Notes: generated from the sequence alone by a model not told the origin. 64,000 nt of DNA from Rhynchopus sp. YZ270_cl-10 (GCA_964035575.1 OZ037871.1:1178001-1242000), one strand, 5' to 3'; shown: positions 20,835-31,499, counted from the first letter of the stretch. A program made the numbers and translations.

Positions 20835-21887
20835 ATGGGGTTGAGACACGCATGTCTTCTGACCGCATTGTTCTGTATGGGTGAGGCCCTGGTGTGCAAT
20901 GTTACCTGGGAGGGTGGGTCTTGCAAGGCGACCGTTCCTGTGTGCAGCAACCTCGTCTGGCCGTGCGGTCCGGGAGTGACGTTGGGTATGGGAAACACCA
21001 CGACCTGTAATACCGCGATATGCACTTCGTTGACCTTTCATAATGAAGGCGAGGTGATTGGTGATGATGAGTCTGCAGTGGATGAGACATTAGAGTGTAA
21101 GGTTCTGTCACGCCCTGTTGACAAAAATGGCAAAATTTCTGGAAAATTTGGGAGGTTCGATGTTTCTGGTGGGGCCTGCCCTTTGATCCGCTACACCGCA
21201 GATGAAAAGCACTTCGCCAGCTCCTTCACGGGGTTTTCCTTAGCAGAAACCTTCCCATGCTATCTACGCGAGAACTGCACTGCAGTAGCCTCTACGCAAG
21301 AAGAACGGCTACAACCGGGGAGTTCTAACGTTCTTGATGCAGTTCTATTCTTTTCTATAGCAACAGTTGTTCTCATCATCCTCTATGGAGTGTCCCGACT
21401 AGGAAACTTCTCTGACACCGAACCGCTCAAGGACGACCCAGAAAACATTGTCCATTCCCACATCTGCAACCCTGCCTCCGTTTCCTCAACCTCCTCCGTT
21501 CACGCTGAGACGCACAACAGCTTATACCACGCCCCTAGACAGGGTTTAAGCCCTACCCTAGATATGACAATGCACGAGGCTTCTTCTTCAGCGTTTAATG
21601 AAATGGGGAGTTTATCGGTGCGCAATGCAGGGGGTCATATGATGCATCCTCTTAGCGTTAATGTGCATGGAGAGGAAGGAAGGGGGGTGGGTGGTCAGCA
21701 TGTACCCGGTGGGGTGGCAGAGCAGAGCCCCAGAGAAGGGAGGAGCAAAGAGCGAGACGCAGCGGCTGCGGCGTTGTTGCGTGCAGGGTTCCGGAGGGGG
21801 TTGGGGGGAAGTGTTAAATCAGTGTCATCTGGAGGACCACCCGCGCCTTCACGAAGTGCATCAAAGGTGGTGTATGGGGTGCTCTGA
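20835..21887 (+). CDS. Type I membrane protein, unknown
   Basis: A 350-residue single-span protein that I do not recognise. Residues 1-20 form a signal peptide (ACLLTALFCMGEALVC). The lumenal or outer part to about 165 has roughly 12 cysteines, consistent with disulfides, and N-glycosylation sites at NVT, NTT and NCT. One membrane span lies at about 168-187 (FFSIATVVLIILYGV). The cytosolic tail of about 160 residues is Ser/His/Gly-rich and low complexity. The start follows a CCACAG acceptor-like site by 16 bases. The layout fits a cell-surface or endomembrane receptor-like protein, but no domain tells its ligand. Confidence 0.8.
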   Translation: MGLRHACLLTALFCMGEALVCNVTWEGGSCKATVPVCSNLVWPCGPGVTLGMGNTTTCNTAICTSLTFHNEGEVIGDDESAVDETLECKVLSRPVDKNGKISGKFGRFDVSGGACPLIRYTADEKHFASSFTGFSLAETFPCYLRENCTAVASTQEERLQPGSSNVLDAVLFFSIATVVLIILYGVSRLGNFSDTEPLKDDPENIVHSHICNPASVSSTSSVHAETHNSLYHAPRQGLSPTLDMTMHEASSSAFNEMGSLSVRNAGGHMMHPLSVNVHGEEGRGVGGQHVPGGVAEQSPREGRSKERDAAAAALLRAGFRRGLGGSVKSVSSGGPPAPSRSASKVVYGVL

Positions 21888-21955
21888 TGGGACCTTCTAT
21901 TGTTTTTTCCCAGATGTGTATGAAGACACAGTCATATTTCAATTTTTTTTTTTTA

Positions 21956-21990
21956 TCAAATGTAAACCACGAAATGGATGTACTTTGAAA
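21956..21990 (+). repeat. SINE body fragment
   Basis: ATGTAAACCACGAAATGGATG matches the middle of the SINE; both ends are missing. Confidence 0.5.
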
Positions 21991-22362
21991 GATGTCTAGA
22001 GGAGGCGCAGCTCAGAAGGTTTCTTTTCTGTCCCCTTACTGTGTAAGGACTGTCCTCAGAAAGCCTTGATCAGGGCATACCTGATGTCATTGCTATGAGC
22101 ATAAAACCCCCCTTTTTCTCCTCCCCCTATTGTCTCCCCTTAGAGAAAAGGAAAAAGCCTGTCTGAAATATCAACCAAGTTTTTTTGTTTCTGTGTTCTT
22201 GTGTTCAGTGGACGTTTCTGTTTATGAAAATGAAGTGAAAAAAAAAAACTTGAGGACTTTCCTCGCTTCTGTGCTAGGATTAAATTTAACGTCCAGCCCA
22301 GGAGGACGTTTTTGTGCACTCAAAAAAAAAATCATCCTGATTGGAGGTCAGAGTCAGGAGTC

Positions 22363-22415
22363 TGGGTATGCAGGACTATTCTGTTTCTTTTGTCCTCAGG
22401 GAGGCGAACGTCCCT
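22363..22415 (+). repeat. Dispersed repeat, GGACTATTCTG family
   Basis: GGGTATGCAGGACTATTCTG and TGTCCTCAGGGAGGCGAACG. The same two blocks lie at 36342-36395. Confidence 0.55.
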
Positions 22416-22849
22416 GCCCAAAATGCAAAGTTTTAAAATAAAAACCTCCACATGCTGGCTTCTAACACTGTGAGGCTAAGGTTTTTCTTTTCCTTTTCTT
22501 TTTTTTGAACGAAACCACAATTTGTTGACAATTTACATCTTCTGTCCCCCCTTTTTGGTGTTCCCGAAAGTGCCGACAGGTCCCGGACATGTCCTTGACA
22601 CAAGGGGGGGTTCACTTTATAATTCCTTAACACTTTTGCCAGTACCCAGTACCCAGTAAAAATCAGGTGGAAATTATAAATGACACACCCCCACTATTGT
22701 TAGATCCCTGACGGGCCCCTGACAGGATTTCGGTAACACCACTTTAAAAAAAAACCCATCGATATCAATACTTTTTAGGGGTGAGCAAGCAGAGCGGGGC
22801 TTACGTTCATCTTTCTTCAAACTTTCTGTGTATTGTTTGTGTCTATGTC

Positions 22850-22900
22850 CACCAGAGTACGGTGAGGCGTTTGCACTTGCAATTTCGCTTTTTTTTTTAT
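22850..22900 (+). repeat. Hairpin element, class D
   Basis: A copy with ACGGTGAGGCGTTTGCACTT and a T-run tail. The first stem half is diverged. Confidence 0.5.
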
Positions 22901-23118
22901 TTACTACGTACTTCTATCTTAATCATTTTTATGTGGTTGAATAGAGAGGTGTTGTTACAAAGATACTTTCTAATAAAGTGCTCGTGGACATTTTCGACAA
23001 CCACAGATGTGTCCCGTGAAGCGCTATGTCTCTTTTTAAATCTTTGTGAAAATAGAACCTTTTCGACCACCCTTTGGTAAAGCTGTTTGCGGCTGCCAAG
23101 GGTTTTTTTAGATATGTA

Positions 23119-24523
23119 CAGTGTGACACAGAATTAATGGCCGATGACGACATTTTGTAAAAATTGTTATATTATTCTAAAAAATAGGCAAAATTTGACT
23201 CATTTCATTGCATTTTCAACTGGCCGTGTATGAAAAGTGTGTGTGTGGGGAAAATATTAACATGGGAATATCCCTTTTTGGTAAAAAAGGGTGTATGTGT
23301 AAAAAAAAAAAAATACAGTGTAGCAGTACAAACGAGTGGGTGCACAAAAATAAATAGAGCATGCATTAGTATTTTGTGTGCATTCCGTTGGAATTGCGAA
23401 CTGCGTCTAGGCGTCGTGGCATTGACATGATGTAACGTGCAACGAAGCTATTGTCCATCTTGGACCATTCCTTGTTGATGGCACGTTTAAGTGCTGACAC
23501 GTCTTTGGGCTCCCGTTCGTTGACTGCAGTCTGCAGCTTGGCCCACAGGTTCTCAATAGGATTGAGATCAGGGGAGTTGCCTGGCCAGTCAGCTTTAGGG
23601 AGGAACGAGAAAGGTTGGGAGGAGAGGAATGCTTGAGTAACGTTCGCAGTGTGGCAGGGTGCCCCATCCTGCTGAAACGTGTAGCTACTGTCAGGCAGGA
23701 GTTCTTTTATTTCTTTGAGCGCTTTCTGTAAGACGAGCGTACGGTACTTCTCTGCATTGAGAGCACCGTCATAGAAATAGAGCTTCGTCTTACCTCTGGT
23801 GGTGATTCCTCCCCAGACGTGAACCTTCTGCGTAGCCCTGACCTTATCAACGGTTGGGGGCGGCTCATCACCATCTGCAACCCAGACAACATCGTTCTTC
23901 TTGCTCACCCGAGAAAAAAGCCAAAAGTCTTTTTCATCGGTGAACATCACCTTTGACCAGTCGGTGTTTCGATGCGTTTCAGCAAACTCTATCCGGGCAG
24001 TGATGTTCTTTTCCGAGAGCTTTGGTTTGCTCTTCGTTTGAACGGGCTTCAGCCCCTTCTCCTTCAGGCACCTGCGGACACTCTCCCTCGAAATCTGTAG
24101 TCGCGACGCTACTTTCCTGCAAGACTGAAACCGCTTGCCCCGCATGTGTCTAACCACCCTATTCTTAACGGTGTCGGTGGTGGCCGATCTCTTGCGTCCC
24201 CTCCCTGGCTTGTCCGAAAAATTCCGCTCTCCAGCGCGGTACTCCTTCACCCACCTACCCAAACTCCTCTTCGCAACGTTCAGCAACTCCGCCACCTCAT
24301 CATGGCTCTTACCGCCAACAACGACTAGCGACGCTGCCTGTAGGCGCAACCCTTCCCTCGTGGCCTCAGTGTTCACTTTACCCTTAACCATTATATTTTT
24401 GCTTTTATTGTGTTCCTGGGCGTAAATATTTTATGTTTTGGGGGTGTTTTGAATATGTCCTTGTCAAAATTTGCCGTTTTTTTATTAAATGTCTTCATCG
24501 GCCATTAATTCTGTGTCACACTG
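23119..24523 (-). mobile_element. Tc1/mariner-type DNA transposon, looks whole
   Basis: A 1405-bp element inserted at TA (23117-23118 and 24524-24525). Its terminal inverted repeats agree without mismatch for 29 bp (starting CAGTGTGACACAGAATTAAT), then diverge slowly. It holds one uninterrupted transposase gene on the - strand. Identical ends and a clean gene suggest a recent insertion. Confidence 0.93.
23366..24391 (-). CDS. Tc1/mariner transposase, DD37E
   Basis: A 341-residue cut-and-paste transposase, nearly filling the element around it. An N-terminal helix-turn-helix pair (about residues 10-110, with a PGRGRKR linker) should bind the inverted repeats. The catalytic residues are the Asp in FTDEKDF, the Asp in FQQDGAPCHT and the Glu in SPDLNPIENLW. 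I count 37 residues between the second Asp and the Glu, so this is DD37E rather than the commoner DD34E or DD34D; DD37E is known from mosquito elements. The GGITTRGKTKLYF stretch before the second Asp is typical of the family. No stops or frame shifts, all three acids present, so it may be active. Confidence 0.93.
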   Translation of the reverse strand: MVKGKVNTEATREGLRLQAASLVVVGGKSHDEVAELLNVAKRSLGRWVKEYRAGERNFSDKPGRGRKRSATTDTVKNRVVRHMRGKRFQSCRKVASRLQISRESVRRCLKEKGLKPVQTKSKPKLSEKNITARIEFAETHRNTDWSKVMFTDEKDFWLFSRVSKKNDVVWVADGDEPPPTVDKVRATQKVHVWGGITTRGKTKLYFYDGALNAEKYRTLVLQKALKEIKELLPDSSYTFQQDGAPCHTANVTQAFLSSQPFSFLPKADWPGNSPDLNPIENLWAKLQTAVNEREPKDVSALKRAINKEWSKMDNSFVARYIMSMPRRLDAVRNSNGMHTKY

Positions 24524-24586
24524 TATGCACATATCCATCACTCAAACTTTTCTTATTTTACGCGCAGTGATGACAAACCGAGAGTA

Positions 24587-24700
24587 CCGTATTCGTACAA
24601 ATTATCGACCGTACTAATGTTCGACTGTAATAATGTTCAACCTTTTCAGAATTTTTCTGGTTCGACCTTTTTTTACGGTTGATAATTTGTACGAATACGG
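24587..24700. mobile_element. MITE with CCGTATTCGTAC ends
   Basis: A 114-bp foldback whose first 20 bases (CCGTATTCGTACAAATTATC) are repeated inverted at the other end with one difference. It sits close to the right end of the Tc1/mariner element. Confidence 0.65.
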
Positions 24701-25046
24701 CAAAAGTGTCCCTGACCAATCTACTATGGTGTTCCTGACCCCACTCCGCGATTTTGTACCGCCTTCGGTACAACTTTGTGGCGTTAAATCGCGAACTCTG
24801 CCGTTAATTGTGTATTTTTTTTTCGTTGACCGCAGGCGCAGTCAACGAAAAAGACATAGTATATTGATGAGCACATGGGATACTGTTTGTTGTCAGTTTT
24901 TTTGGGTACAGAAGGAATCTCATTGGTCCATTCATGCGCGTCTTTAATGAGAAGACGAGGCATTTTGGCCTAAAGAGAGCCATAGGTACTCCCGCCGTTT
25001 AGCGCTTGAGGGGGCACTTTCGGTGTTCCCTCGTACTATTTTGTTC

Positions 25047-25085
25047 AAGGTGTCTAAGCATGAGAGGCTCAGGGTCATCTTATTT
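25047..25085 (+). repeat. Hairpin element, class A
   Basis: AAGGTGTCTAAGC, loop ATGAGAG, GCTCAGGGTCATC. The A-T pair in the stem becomes an A-C mismatch here, and the T tail is weak. Confidence 0.6.
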
Positions 25086-25404
25086 TGCTGTAATAATCGG
25101 GCGTTACTTCGCTCTTATTGACGTCACTGTGAAATACTTCATTTTGACTGTGTGTTCTGATGTAACCTGGTTCGTGCATTTTTGTTGTTGTTGCACTTTA
25201 AGTAATCCCAACTGTGTGTGCTGTTATTGGAAGAAAAAAATTCCGATTTTAAAAAATGGTCTGACTGCTGCGAATCGTTTCTTTCCGGCAGCAGCCACGC
25301 TCGTAATGTGTGGTGTAGTTTTGTTTTAATGTGATGACGTGCTGCCCCACGCGCCAAACTGTTTTCCATCTCTCTTAACCCCTTTCTTTTGTGGAGTGTC
25401 TTTG

Positions 25405-25450
25405 GAGGACGTGCTTCCCGAGACGTTTGCTTTATCAACTTCACTTTTTA
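25405..25450 (+). repeat. Hairpin element, class D
   Basis: GGACGTGCTTCCCGAGACGTTTGC then TATCAACTTCAC and T run. It is joined directly to the class B copy that follows. Confidence 0.5.
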
Positions 25451-25452
25451 TA

Positions 25453-25500
25453 TAAGATGTGAGTGCACGAGAGGCACATTTCATCTTAATTTTCTTTTTC
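25453..25500 (+). repeat. Hairpin element, class B
   Basis: Outer AAGATG faces CATCTT exactly, inner GTGC faces GCAC, loop ACGAGAG, tail AATTTTCTTTTTC. This is the best-paired class B copy. Confidence 0.75.
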
Positions 25501-25649
25501 CCCCATAATTTATGGCGTGTCTGTATTTAGGTCATCTGAAAAAGGGTGAGACGGATTTTTTTTGTTACAATGCCACGTCGTCTCCCCCTGTCAGGTAGAC
25601 CTTTTCAGATAACCCAATGGTTCTGTTCGAGTTTTTTTTTTCTGTTCTG

Positions 25650-25680
25650 AGGTGTGTGCACAGCGAGACACATCTTTTCT
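25650..25680 (+). repeat. Hairpin element, class B variant
   Basis: AGGTGTGTGC, altered loop ACAGCGA, then GACACATCTT. Confidence 0.5.
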
Positions 25681-25734
25681 AGTGTTCTCTGTGTATTTTT
25701 TTCCCACTTCTTTCGTCTTTTCGTAAGTTGACTG

Positions 25735-25788
25735 AAGGTGACTAAGCACGGGAGGTTAAGGTTCATTTTGTAAACTTTTCTTTTCTTC
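25735..25788 (+). repeat. Hairpin element, class A
   Basis: AAGGTGACTAAGC, loop ACGGGAG, GTTAAGGTTCATTTT, tail GTAAACTTTTC. Confidence 0.65.
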
Positions 25789-26120
25789 TCGCGTGAATAG
25801 TAAAGCGATTCAACGATAATTTGGTATGTTCTAAAAAGACCAAAAGGGTACAACAGCAAAAACTTCGTAAAGACCGACCAGAAAACGCGATTTTTTTGCT
25901 ATTTTCTGTGTCAATACTTTTGAAGGCTTTTGAATACACTTTAGCTTTTCTAACATACCAACCAATTTGTTTTTTGTCATCATTTTTAATATTTTTCGCT
26001 GGTGATTAAGTATGGGGGGCTACATTGACTATCGTGCAAAGTCATGCCAGGCCCCCCTTTTTGTATACGTAACCTTACCTCATGTACTACACAACCTTAC
26101 CAAGAAACACTCTCATTTTT

Positions 26121-26172
26121 AAAGATATGTGCGTGACGCAAGGAACGCAACCATTTATCTTATAAATTTGTT
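26121..26172 (+). repeat. Hairpin element, class B-like
   Basis: AAAGATATGTGCGT and ACGCAACCATTTATCTT pair around a changed loop, followed by the class tail TATAAATTTGTTT. Confidence 0.45.
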
Positions 26173-26349
26173 TCCCCCTCAAAAGGGTTTCCGGCTTTCC
26201 TTTTCAAATGTCATATCCACACGACGTTCTTTTTTTTTTATCTGAAACATCCTTTCCCCTCCTCCCCACCACATTTTATACTAACACAACCAAATTTTCA
26301 AAAAAACCTCCATCACCTCACAGAACATGCACGCGCACACAACAACAAT

Positions 26350-28641
26350 ATGACATATGCCGCTGTGCTGCTGTTACTAGGATATACTTCTTCTTTCGCA
26401 GTCTTGCCTTTACCTTGTCCGTCACCTTCACTTGTTACATCGTTTACAGAGTCTTCAGAGCATGTGTCCAATAAGATGCTGCGTTTTGGTGGTGGCATTG
26501 CGATGGAGGCAACTGTCACACTGACATCGTACCGATCGTTTGCTCGCATCATGGATTTTTCGAGTGGTCCTGGGCAAGACAATGTCATGGTCCTGCAGGC
26601 TGGCACCACAGGGAGACTTGCCGTTGAAAATTATCTGAACGGTGCGCACCCACGGCTTACTGCACCCGATCCATTGCCGTTGAATAGGGAGCTGCATATT
26701 TATATTGTGGTGAAGGATGTGGGGATCAAACCTTCGGCAAATTGCAGTCTCTTTGTCGATGGGGTGGAGGTTACTTCTGGGACTGTTAAACTCCCTAAAT
26801 ATGTTAAGAGGACCCAAAATTTGATTAAAAAGAGTGCTTGGGCGGATCAGTCTTGGGCAGGGACGGTGCGGAATTTCAAACTCTGGGCCTGCGCGGTGCC
26901 TACAGCTACCCCTGCACCTGCTACTGCGGTTCCTACCCTTGCTCCCGCGACACCAAGTCCTCCAACTGACATTCCGGATACCTCAGCGCCAGATACGGTG
27001 TCACCACCCACCCCTTCACCTCCGACGGCAGCTCCTGAGACGCCAGCGCCTGCGACGCTCGCCCCCACACCTTCTCCTCCTACTCTTTCACCGGATACCC
27101 TTCCACCAATCACATCAACCCCCACATCAAGCCCTACCTCCACACGCACCTTTGAGCCTACCCTAGAACCTACCGTTGAACCATCCCCTCAACCGACCTT
27201 TGTCACACCGGCACCAACCGTTCCCCTTCCTCTCACCGTGTCGCCAACGGATGTTCCTATCCGTACGATGGTTCCAGAAACTGCGGTACCGATTGTATTG
27301 ACAGTGCGTCCGGCTACAGTGGTGCCAGAGGTGGTTGCGTTGAAGTCTGTGTTGGAAGGAACGGATGCGCCGGTTCTGTCTGGGGGTGCGGTGCCTCACG
27401 TAGAGGAGACGAGCGCAACGGCAGCAGTAGGGGCGGTGTTGACTGGAGGTACTGGGGTGGGGTTTGCGATTCGGACTGCCATGGTGGGAGCGGATTGCGC
27501 GCAGGAGCTGCCAGCAACGATGAATCCTACCGGGTTGGTGGTGTACGGCAACCCTGCGTTGGGAGCGTTGCTCGCGAATATGGGGATCACAGCTGGGGTT
27601 GCACTTCTTGCGTTGTGTGTCCTCCGTATCTTCGCCTTCGCGCTTCGACCCCGCGAAGGAACCAACCAAGGTTGTCTCACCCGCGTCTTCAAAACCCTCG
27701 ACCTTCAAGGCGTGCTTCGTCTCCCCTCTGCCCCTTTCGTGGTGTTCCAAATATTTTTTCAAGGAATGACCGCATCCGCCATGAATTTGGTTATGTACCC
27801 TAAGGATTGGTGGAACGTCCCCATAGGAGTTGCAGCATTGGTGTTGTGTGTGTTGGTCCCGTTGTATTTCGTGAGGATCGTGCTCAGGGATATTCCACAC
27901 GATGCGGTATATGCTATAGCGACAGAGAGGATTCAGCCACAGAATTTGTTGGTACAGCTTCTGTTGGGTCCTGGGGAGTGGGTAAACAGATACGCAGATA
28001 AACTGTGGGTGCAGAGGTACTCTGGGTTGGTGCGGTTTTATACGCAGCCGTGCTGCTGGTATTTTATTGTAGATTTGGCGGGGAGTTTTGCGATTTCTGC
28101 AATTTTTTCAACGGCGCCTTCTACCATGGTAGGATGTGGACATGCAAAGCTTGCAACCGGAGTGGTCTTCTTAGTATTGCTTTACACTATTCTCGTATTA
28201 TCCCCTCATGCCCGACCGCGAGATGACGCTGCGTTTATTATGTTGGTCGGCATGCAGGCAATAGCGTCGTTCTTCCTTGCTGCGGCGTTTTATGGCGTTT
28301 CGACAAAATTTTGCGCGGAAATTGCGACTTGGCTGTTAGACTTTACATTGTACATCTTTTTGGTAAAGATTGTTTTGGATGGGATGTCAGAGGTGTACAT
28401 TCTGTGGAGTGGGAGGAGGACCACTTTGCAGGAGAATATACTGAATAAGGAAACAAATTTGGAGGTGGAGCTGACGCACGCAGCAACGTTGGAACACTTC
28501 GGGCACGTGGTCGGGCTAGAAAACACCCTCTTCTACCCAGCACGCACTATAAGCGATCTCACAGACTATTCAATACCGCACTGTTTCCGCGACGAAGCAG
28601 GTCTCGGTAGCCGACAGGACATTGCAGCTCTGTTGCGTTAA
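26350..28641 (+). CDS. Large surface protein: signal peptide, lectin-like domain, Pro/Thr stalk, multi-span C-terminus
   Basis: 763 residues. Residues 1-18 form a signal peptide. Residues about 25-180 resemble a concanavalin/LamG-like beta sandwich (VTLTSYRSFARIMDFSSG, HIYIVVKDVG, LFVDGVEV, WAGTVRNFKLWAC), the shape used by many extracellular sugar-binding modules. Residues about 182-310 are a mucin-like stalk of PTP, PSPPT and APAT repeats, probably heavily O-glycosylated. After about residue 395 come six to eight membrane spans with charged cytosolic loops and the conserved-looking phrase GPGEWVNRYADKLWVQRY. I have the impression of similar multi-span ends in predicted surface proteins of bodonid flagellates, but cannot verify it. 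Function could be adhesion or sensing; inference only. Confidence 0.82.
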   Translation: MTYAAVLLLLGYTSSFAVLPLPCPSPSLVTSFTESSEHVSNKMLRFGGGIAMEATVTLTSYRSFARIMDFSSGPGQDNVMVLQAGTTGRLAVENYLNGAHPRLTAPDPLPLNRELHIYIVVKDVGIKPSANCSLFVDGVEVTSGTVKLPKYVKRTQNLIKKSAWADQSWAGTVRNFKLWACAVPTATPAPATAVPTLAPATPSPPTDIPDTSAPDTVSPPTPSPPTAAPETPAPATLAPTPSPPTLSPDTLPPITSTPTSSPTSTRTFEPTLEPTVEPSPQPTFVTPAPTVPLPLTVSPTDVPIRTMVPETAVPIVLTVRPATVVPEVVALKSVLEGTDAPVLSGGAVPHVEETSATAAVGAVLTGGTGVGFAIRTAMVGADCAQELPATMNPTGLVVYGNPALGALLANMGITAGVALLALCVLRIFAFALRPREGTNQGCLTRVFKTLDLQGVLRLPSAPFVVFQIFFQGMTASAMNLVMYPKDWWNVPIGVAALVLCVLVPLYFVRIVLRDIPHDAVYAIATERIQPQNLLVQLLLGPGEWVNRYADKLWVQRYSGLVRFYTQPCCWYFIVDLAGSFAISAIFSTAPSTMVGCGHAKLATGVVFLVLLYTILVLSPHARPRDDAAFIMLVGMQAIASFFLAAAFYGVSTKFCAEIATWLLDFTLYIFLVKIVLDGMSEVYILWSGRRTTLQENILNKETNLEVELTHAATLEHFGHVVGLENTLFYPARTISDLTDYSIPHCFRDEAGLGSRQDIAALLR

Positions 28642-28883
28642 AATAGGGGGTGAGGGTGGGGGTGGGGAATAATTACAATGGGTTCATTTCCAACCCCTCG
28701 TTTTATAAGATGACTAATCATGTTCAGCTTTCCCCTTTTCCTTTTTTCATCAATCAATAATACCAAACCAATGGGATGTGATTCCCGTCTCCCACCCGCT
28801 CCGGTCATGAGAAGAGTGAAGTGGCGAGAGGTATTTTCTTTTGTTTCTCGATTTCAACTTTTTTTTTTGTTTTTTGTGTTTTG

Positions 28884-29088
28884 TCTGGGGTGATCAGAGG
28901 TACTTTTTTTGCAGCTCCAGTTAAGAAAAATCACGAAAAATCACAACGGTTACAAATTGTTACAAAAACCAAATTGTGATTTTGTGTGATTTTTTTGTGA
29001 TTCGCATTCCAGATTTTGTGATTTTTCGTGATTTTTTCATGATTCTTTGTGACTGGAGCTGCAAGAAAAGTATCTCTGATCACCCCAT
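28884..29088. mobile_element. Foldback MITE, GGGGTGATCAGAG ends
   Basis: A 205-bp inverted repeat: GGGGTGATCAGAGGTAC and TGCAGCTCCAGT at one end, ACTGGAGCTGCA and GTATCTCTGATCACCCC at the other. The middle is repeated AAAATCAC / GTGATTTT words. No clear target duplication. Confidence 0.65.
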
Positions 29089-29244
29089 TTTGTTTTGGTA
29101 TGTGTGATAAGGTTTGTGCGTCTTTCCCCGCGATTCTCTTTGTTCTTTGGTTTTGTTTGATGGGTAAAGGAAATGATTTTCTTTTTTGTTCACGAAACAT
29201 TTCCTCTCCCAATATTTTCAACGTTTCATCTGCGTTCCGATTGT

Positions 29245-29290
29245 AGATGTGTGTGCACGAGAGGCACATTCATCTTGCACGTTTTCTTTT
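29245..29290 (+). repeat. Hairpin element, class B
   Basis: AGATGTGTGTGC, loop ACGAGAG, GCACATTCATCTT: a clean copy. A second partial copy (GCGAGGCTTAGATTCATCTT) follows at about 29305-29325. Confidence 0.75.
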
Positions 29291-30256
29291 GCTTCACGCA
29301 CTGCGAGGCTTAGATTCATCTTCACAAAAAAATCTTCTTTATTACTGCCGTGGTTAAATATAGTGCGTCTGGCCCCTCCTGTGGGGGTCCATCTTTTCAC
29401 GTTTCTCTTTTAAAAAAGGTGTTCACGGTTCATGAACGTTGTTCGTACTCCGAACGACCGTCGTAGGAGGCAGCTCTATGGTGGAAAACATTTTTCACCG
29501 TGTTGCCACTCCGAAGCGAAACCTTGAGACTGTGTTTCACTTATCATTTTTTGTTTGTTTACTATGCGTGCAGAACTATGAAAACCTAAATTTTAAATTC
29601 TTATTTTTAGTGCTCTCTCTGAATGGAAAGTATATGATGAAAAAAAAAAATTGATTTTTTTTTAGTAGTTTAGTTCTTGTTTAGCTCTGTGAGTACGTGA
29701 AGTTGCTTTATTTGGCTCTTTTTATTTTGCCCATTTCGTTACGGTATGTTACGTTCTTGAATGGTTCTTCTGCCTACATGGGATGAGGGAGGTGGCAGAT
29801 TAGCTTAGGTCCGTCTTTATTAACGTTTCTCTTTTTTTTTTGATAAAACAACTTGTTGTCAATTCTAAAAAGATTGGAGGCAGCGCTGCAGGGCAAACAA
29901 AACGGATTGAAAAAAACAGAAGCTTGCTTGTTTTCTTTGAGTACTCAATTAACCACAACAACCGTACTTCAGTTTAACACATTTTTTCACCTTTTTGTTT
30001 TCCCGGCTTTGAGCGCACAAACAAAAATGAAAAAAACTTAAGGGTTCCGCCGTTGTTCAGGACGAACGACGTCTCCTTCCGTAGTAGAAAGCCTTCGGCC
30101 AACATTGAGTTCAGACCCGAATTATCCCACCTAGTGGGATTACTCGGCGATTGTCGACACAACAAAAAAATTGCTTTATTCCAGTGCAAAGTGACTGTCG
30201 ATTTAACAAATATCCGAGACATCGACATAGGGTCTATCAAAAGGGTACTAAAAAGG

Positions 30257-31423
30257 GTGGCAAAAAGTCATTTTTTTAAAAAAACCCCAACCACGGCTTT
30301 CATAGTGTTTCTGACCATACCAACCCACCCACACACCCCCAAAAACCGTCTCAGGCCCCGAGTTTACCCTTTTTTGGCACTTTAGTGGCCCTGATTTTAA
30401 AAATTCAAAAAAAAAAAAAATGGGTGTCCATGACTTCGTACCTTTTCACCCCCCCTCTTTTCCCATATTTATTTAAAATTCAGTTTCCTCTTCTGCTTTG
30501 GGAGAGTATTGCTGGATGAAACCAGAAAATATGTCCATCGTGACCCCAAAAATCGAATTCCGCCCGGTTTTGGGCACTTTTGACCACTTCTGAGCGACTT
30601 TTTTGCATTTTTTCAAAAGTGACCACCAACTTGTACCTGCCCACCCCCCCGTAGATAGAGCAACTCACGCATCCATCACGCCTCAGTGTGGGCCAGGGGC
30701 CAGAAAAGCCCCCAAAGCCACATATTTTCACCCCAGAACCTATCCCGAGGGGTACCCAGGCTGTTTCGGGGTGTTTAGAGGGACTTGGTGGAACTTAGAA
30801 CCATGTTTCAAAAAGGGTACAAGTACTTGGTCCCTTGGGAGGGCAAGCCCTTGGTACGAGTTCATGGACACTTTTTGAAACATGGTTCTAAGTTCCACCA
30901 AGTCCCTCTAAACACCCCGAAACAGCCTGGGTACCCCTCGGGATAGGTTCTGGGGTGAAAATATGTGGCTTTGGGGGCTTTTCTGGCCCCTGGCCCACTG
31001 CGAGGCGTGATGAATGTGTGAGTTGCTCTATCTACGGGGGGGTGGGCAGGTACAAGTTGGTGGTCACTTTTTAAAAATGCAAATAAGTCGCTCAGAAGTG
31101 GTCAAAAGTGCCCAAAACCGGGCGGAATTCGATTTTTGGGGTCACAATTGACATATTTTCTGGTTTCATCCAGCAGTACTCTCCCAAAGCAGAAGAGGAA
31201 ACTGAATTTTAAATACATGCGGGAACAGAGGGGGGGTGAAAAGGTACGAAGTCATGGACACCCATTTTTTTTTTCTGAATTTTTAAAATCAGGGCCACTA
31301 AAGTGCCAAAAAAGGGTAAACTCGGGGCCTGAGACGGTTTTGGGGGGGGTGTGGGTGGGTTGGTATGGTCAGAAACACTATGAAAGCCGTGGTTGGGGTT
31401 TCTTAAAAAATGACGTTTGCCAC
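30257..31423. mobile_element. 1.17-kb near-perfect foldback nested in the left arm
   Basis: The ends are GTGGC...GCCAC. Each arm is about 550 bases (for example AAGCCGTGGTTGGGGTTT against AAACCCCAACCACGGCTTT), meeting at a spacer near 30815-30870. It separates TAGGGTCTATCAAAAG from the rest of the outer element's left end, so it came later. The mates differ by only scattered changes, so it is young. Confidence 0.8.
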
Positions 31424-31499
31424 ACGGTGGAGTCTACCCGGGGGGGAGTTACTCTTTTGGGGTGTCGGATTAGGGGGACTCCATAGTCCCCCTAGGCAT

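Larger units (their letters stand above)
21888..23116. other. Intergenic with decayed repeats
   Basis: Holds a SINE body remnant (21956), a dispersed repeat (22363), a fragment GTAAAAATCAGGTGGAA at about 22657 matching the foldback at 43597, and a class D hairpin (22850). No gene is supported. Confidence 0.4.
24526..26349. other. Intergenic, hairpin-rich
   Basis: Almost 2 kb without a gene, with six or more hairpin elements listed separately and one small inverted-repeat element. The remainder is T-rich without recognisable content. Confidence 0.45.
28642..30219. other. Intergenic with foldback and hairpins
   Basis: Contains the foldback at 28884 and hairpins near 29245. The rest is T-rich; the open frame at 30053-30385 is interrupted by a transposon end and looks like chance. 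Confidence 0.4.
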
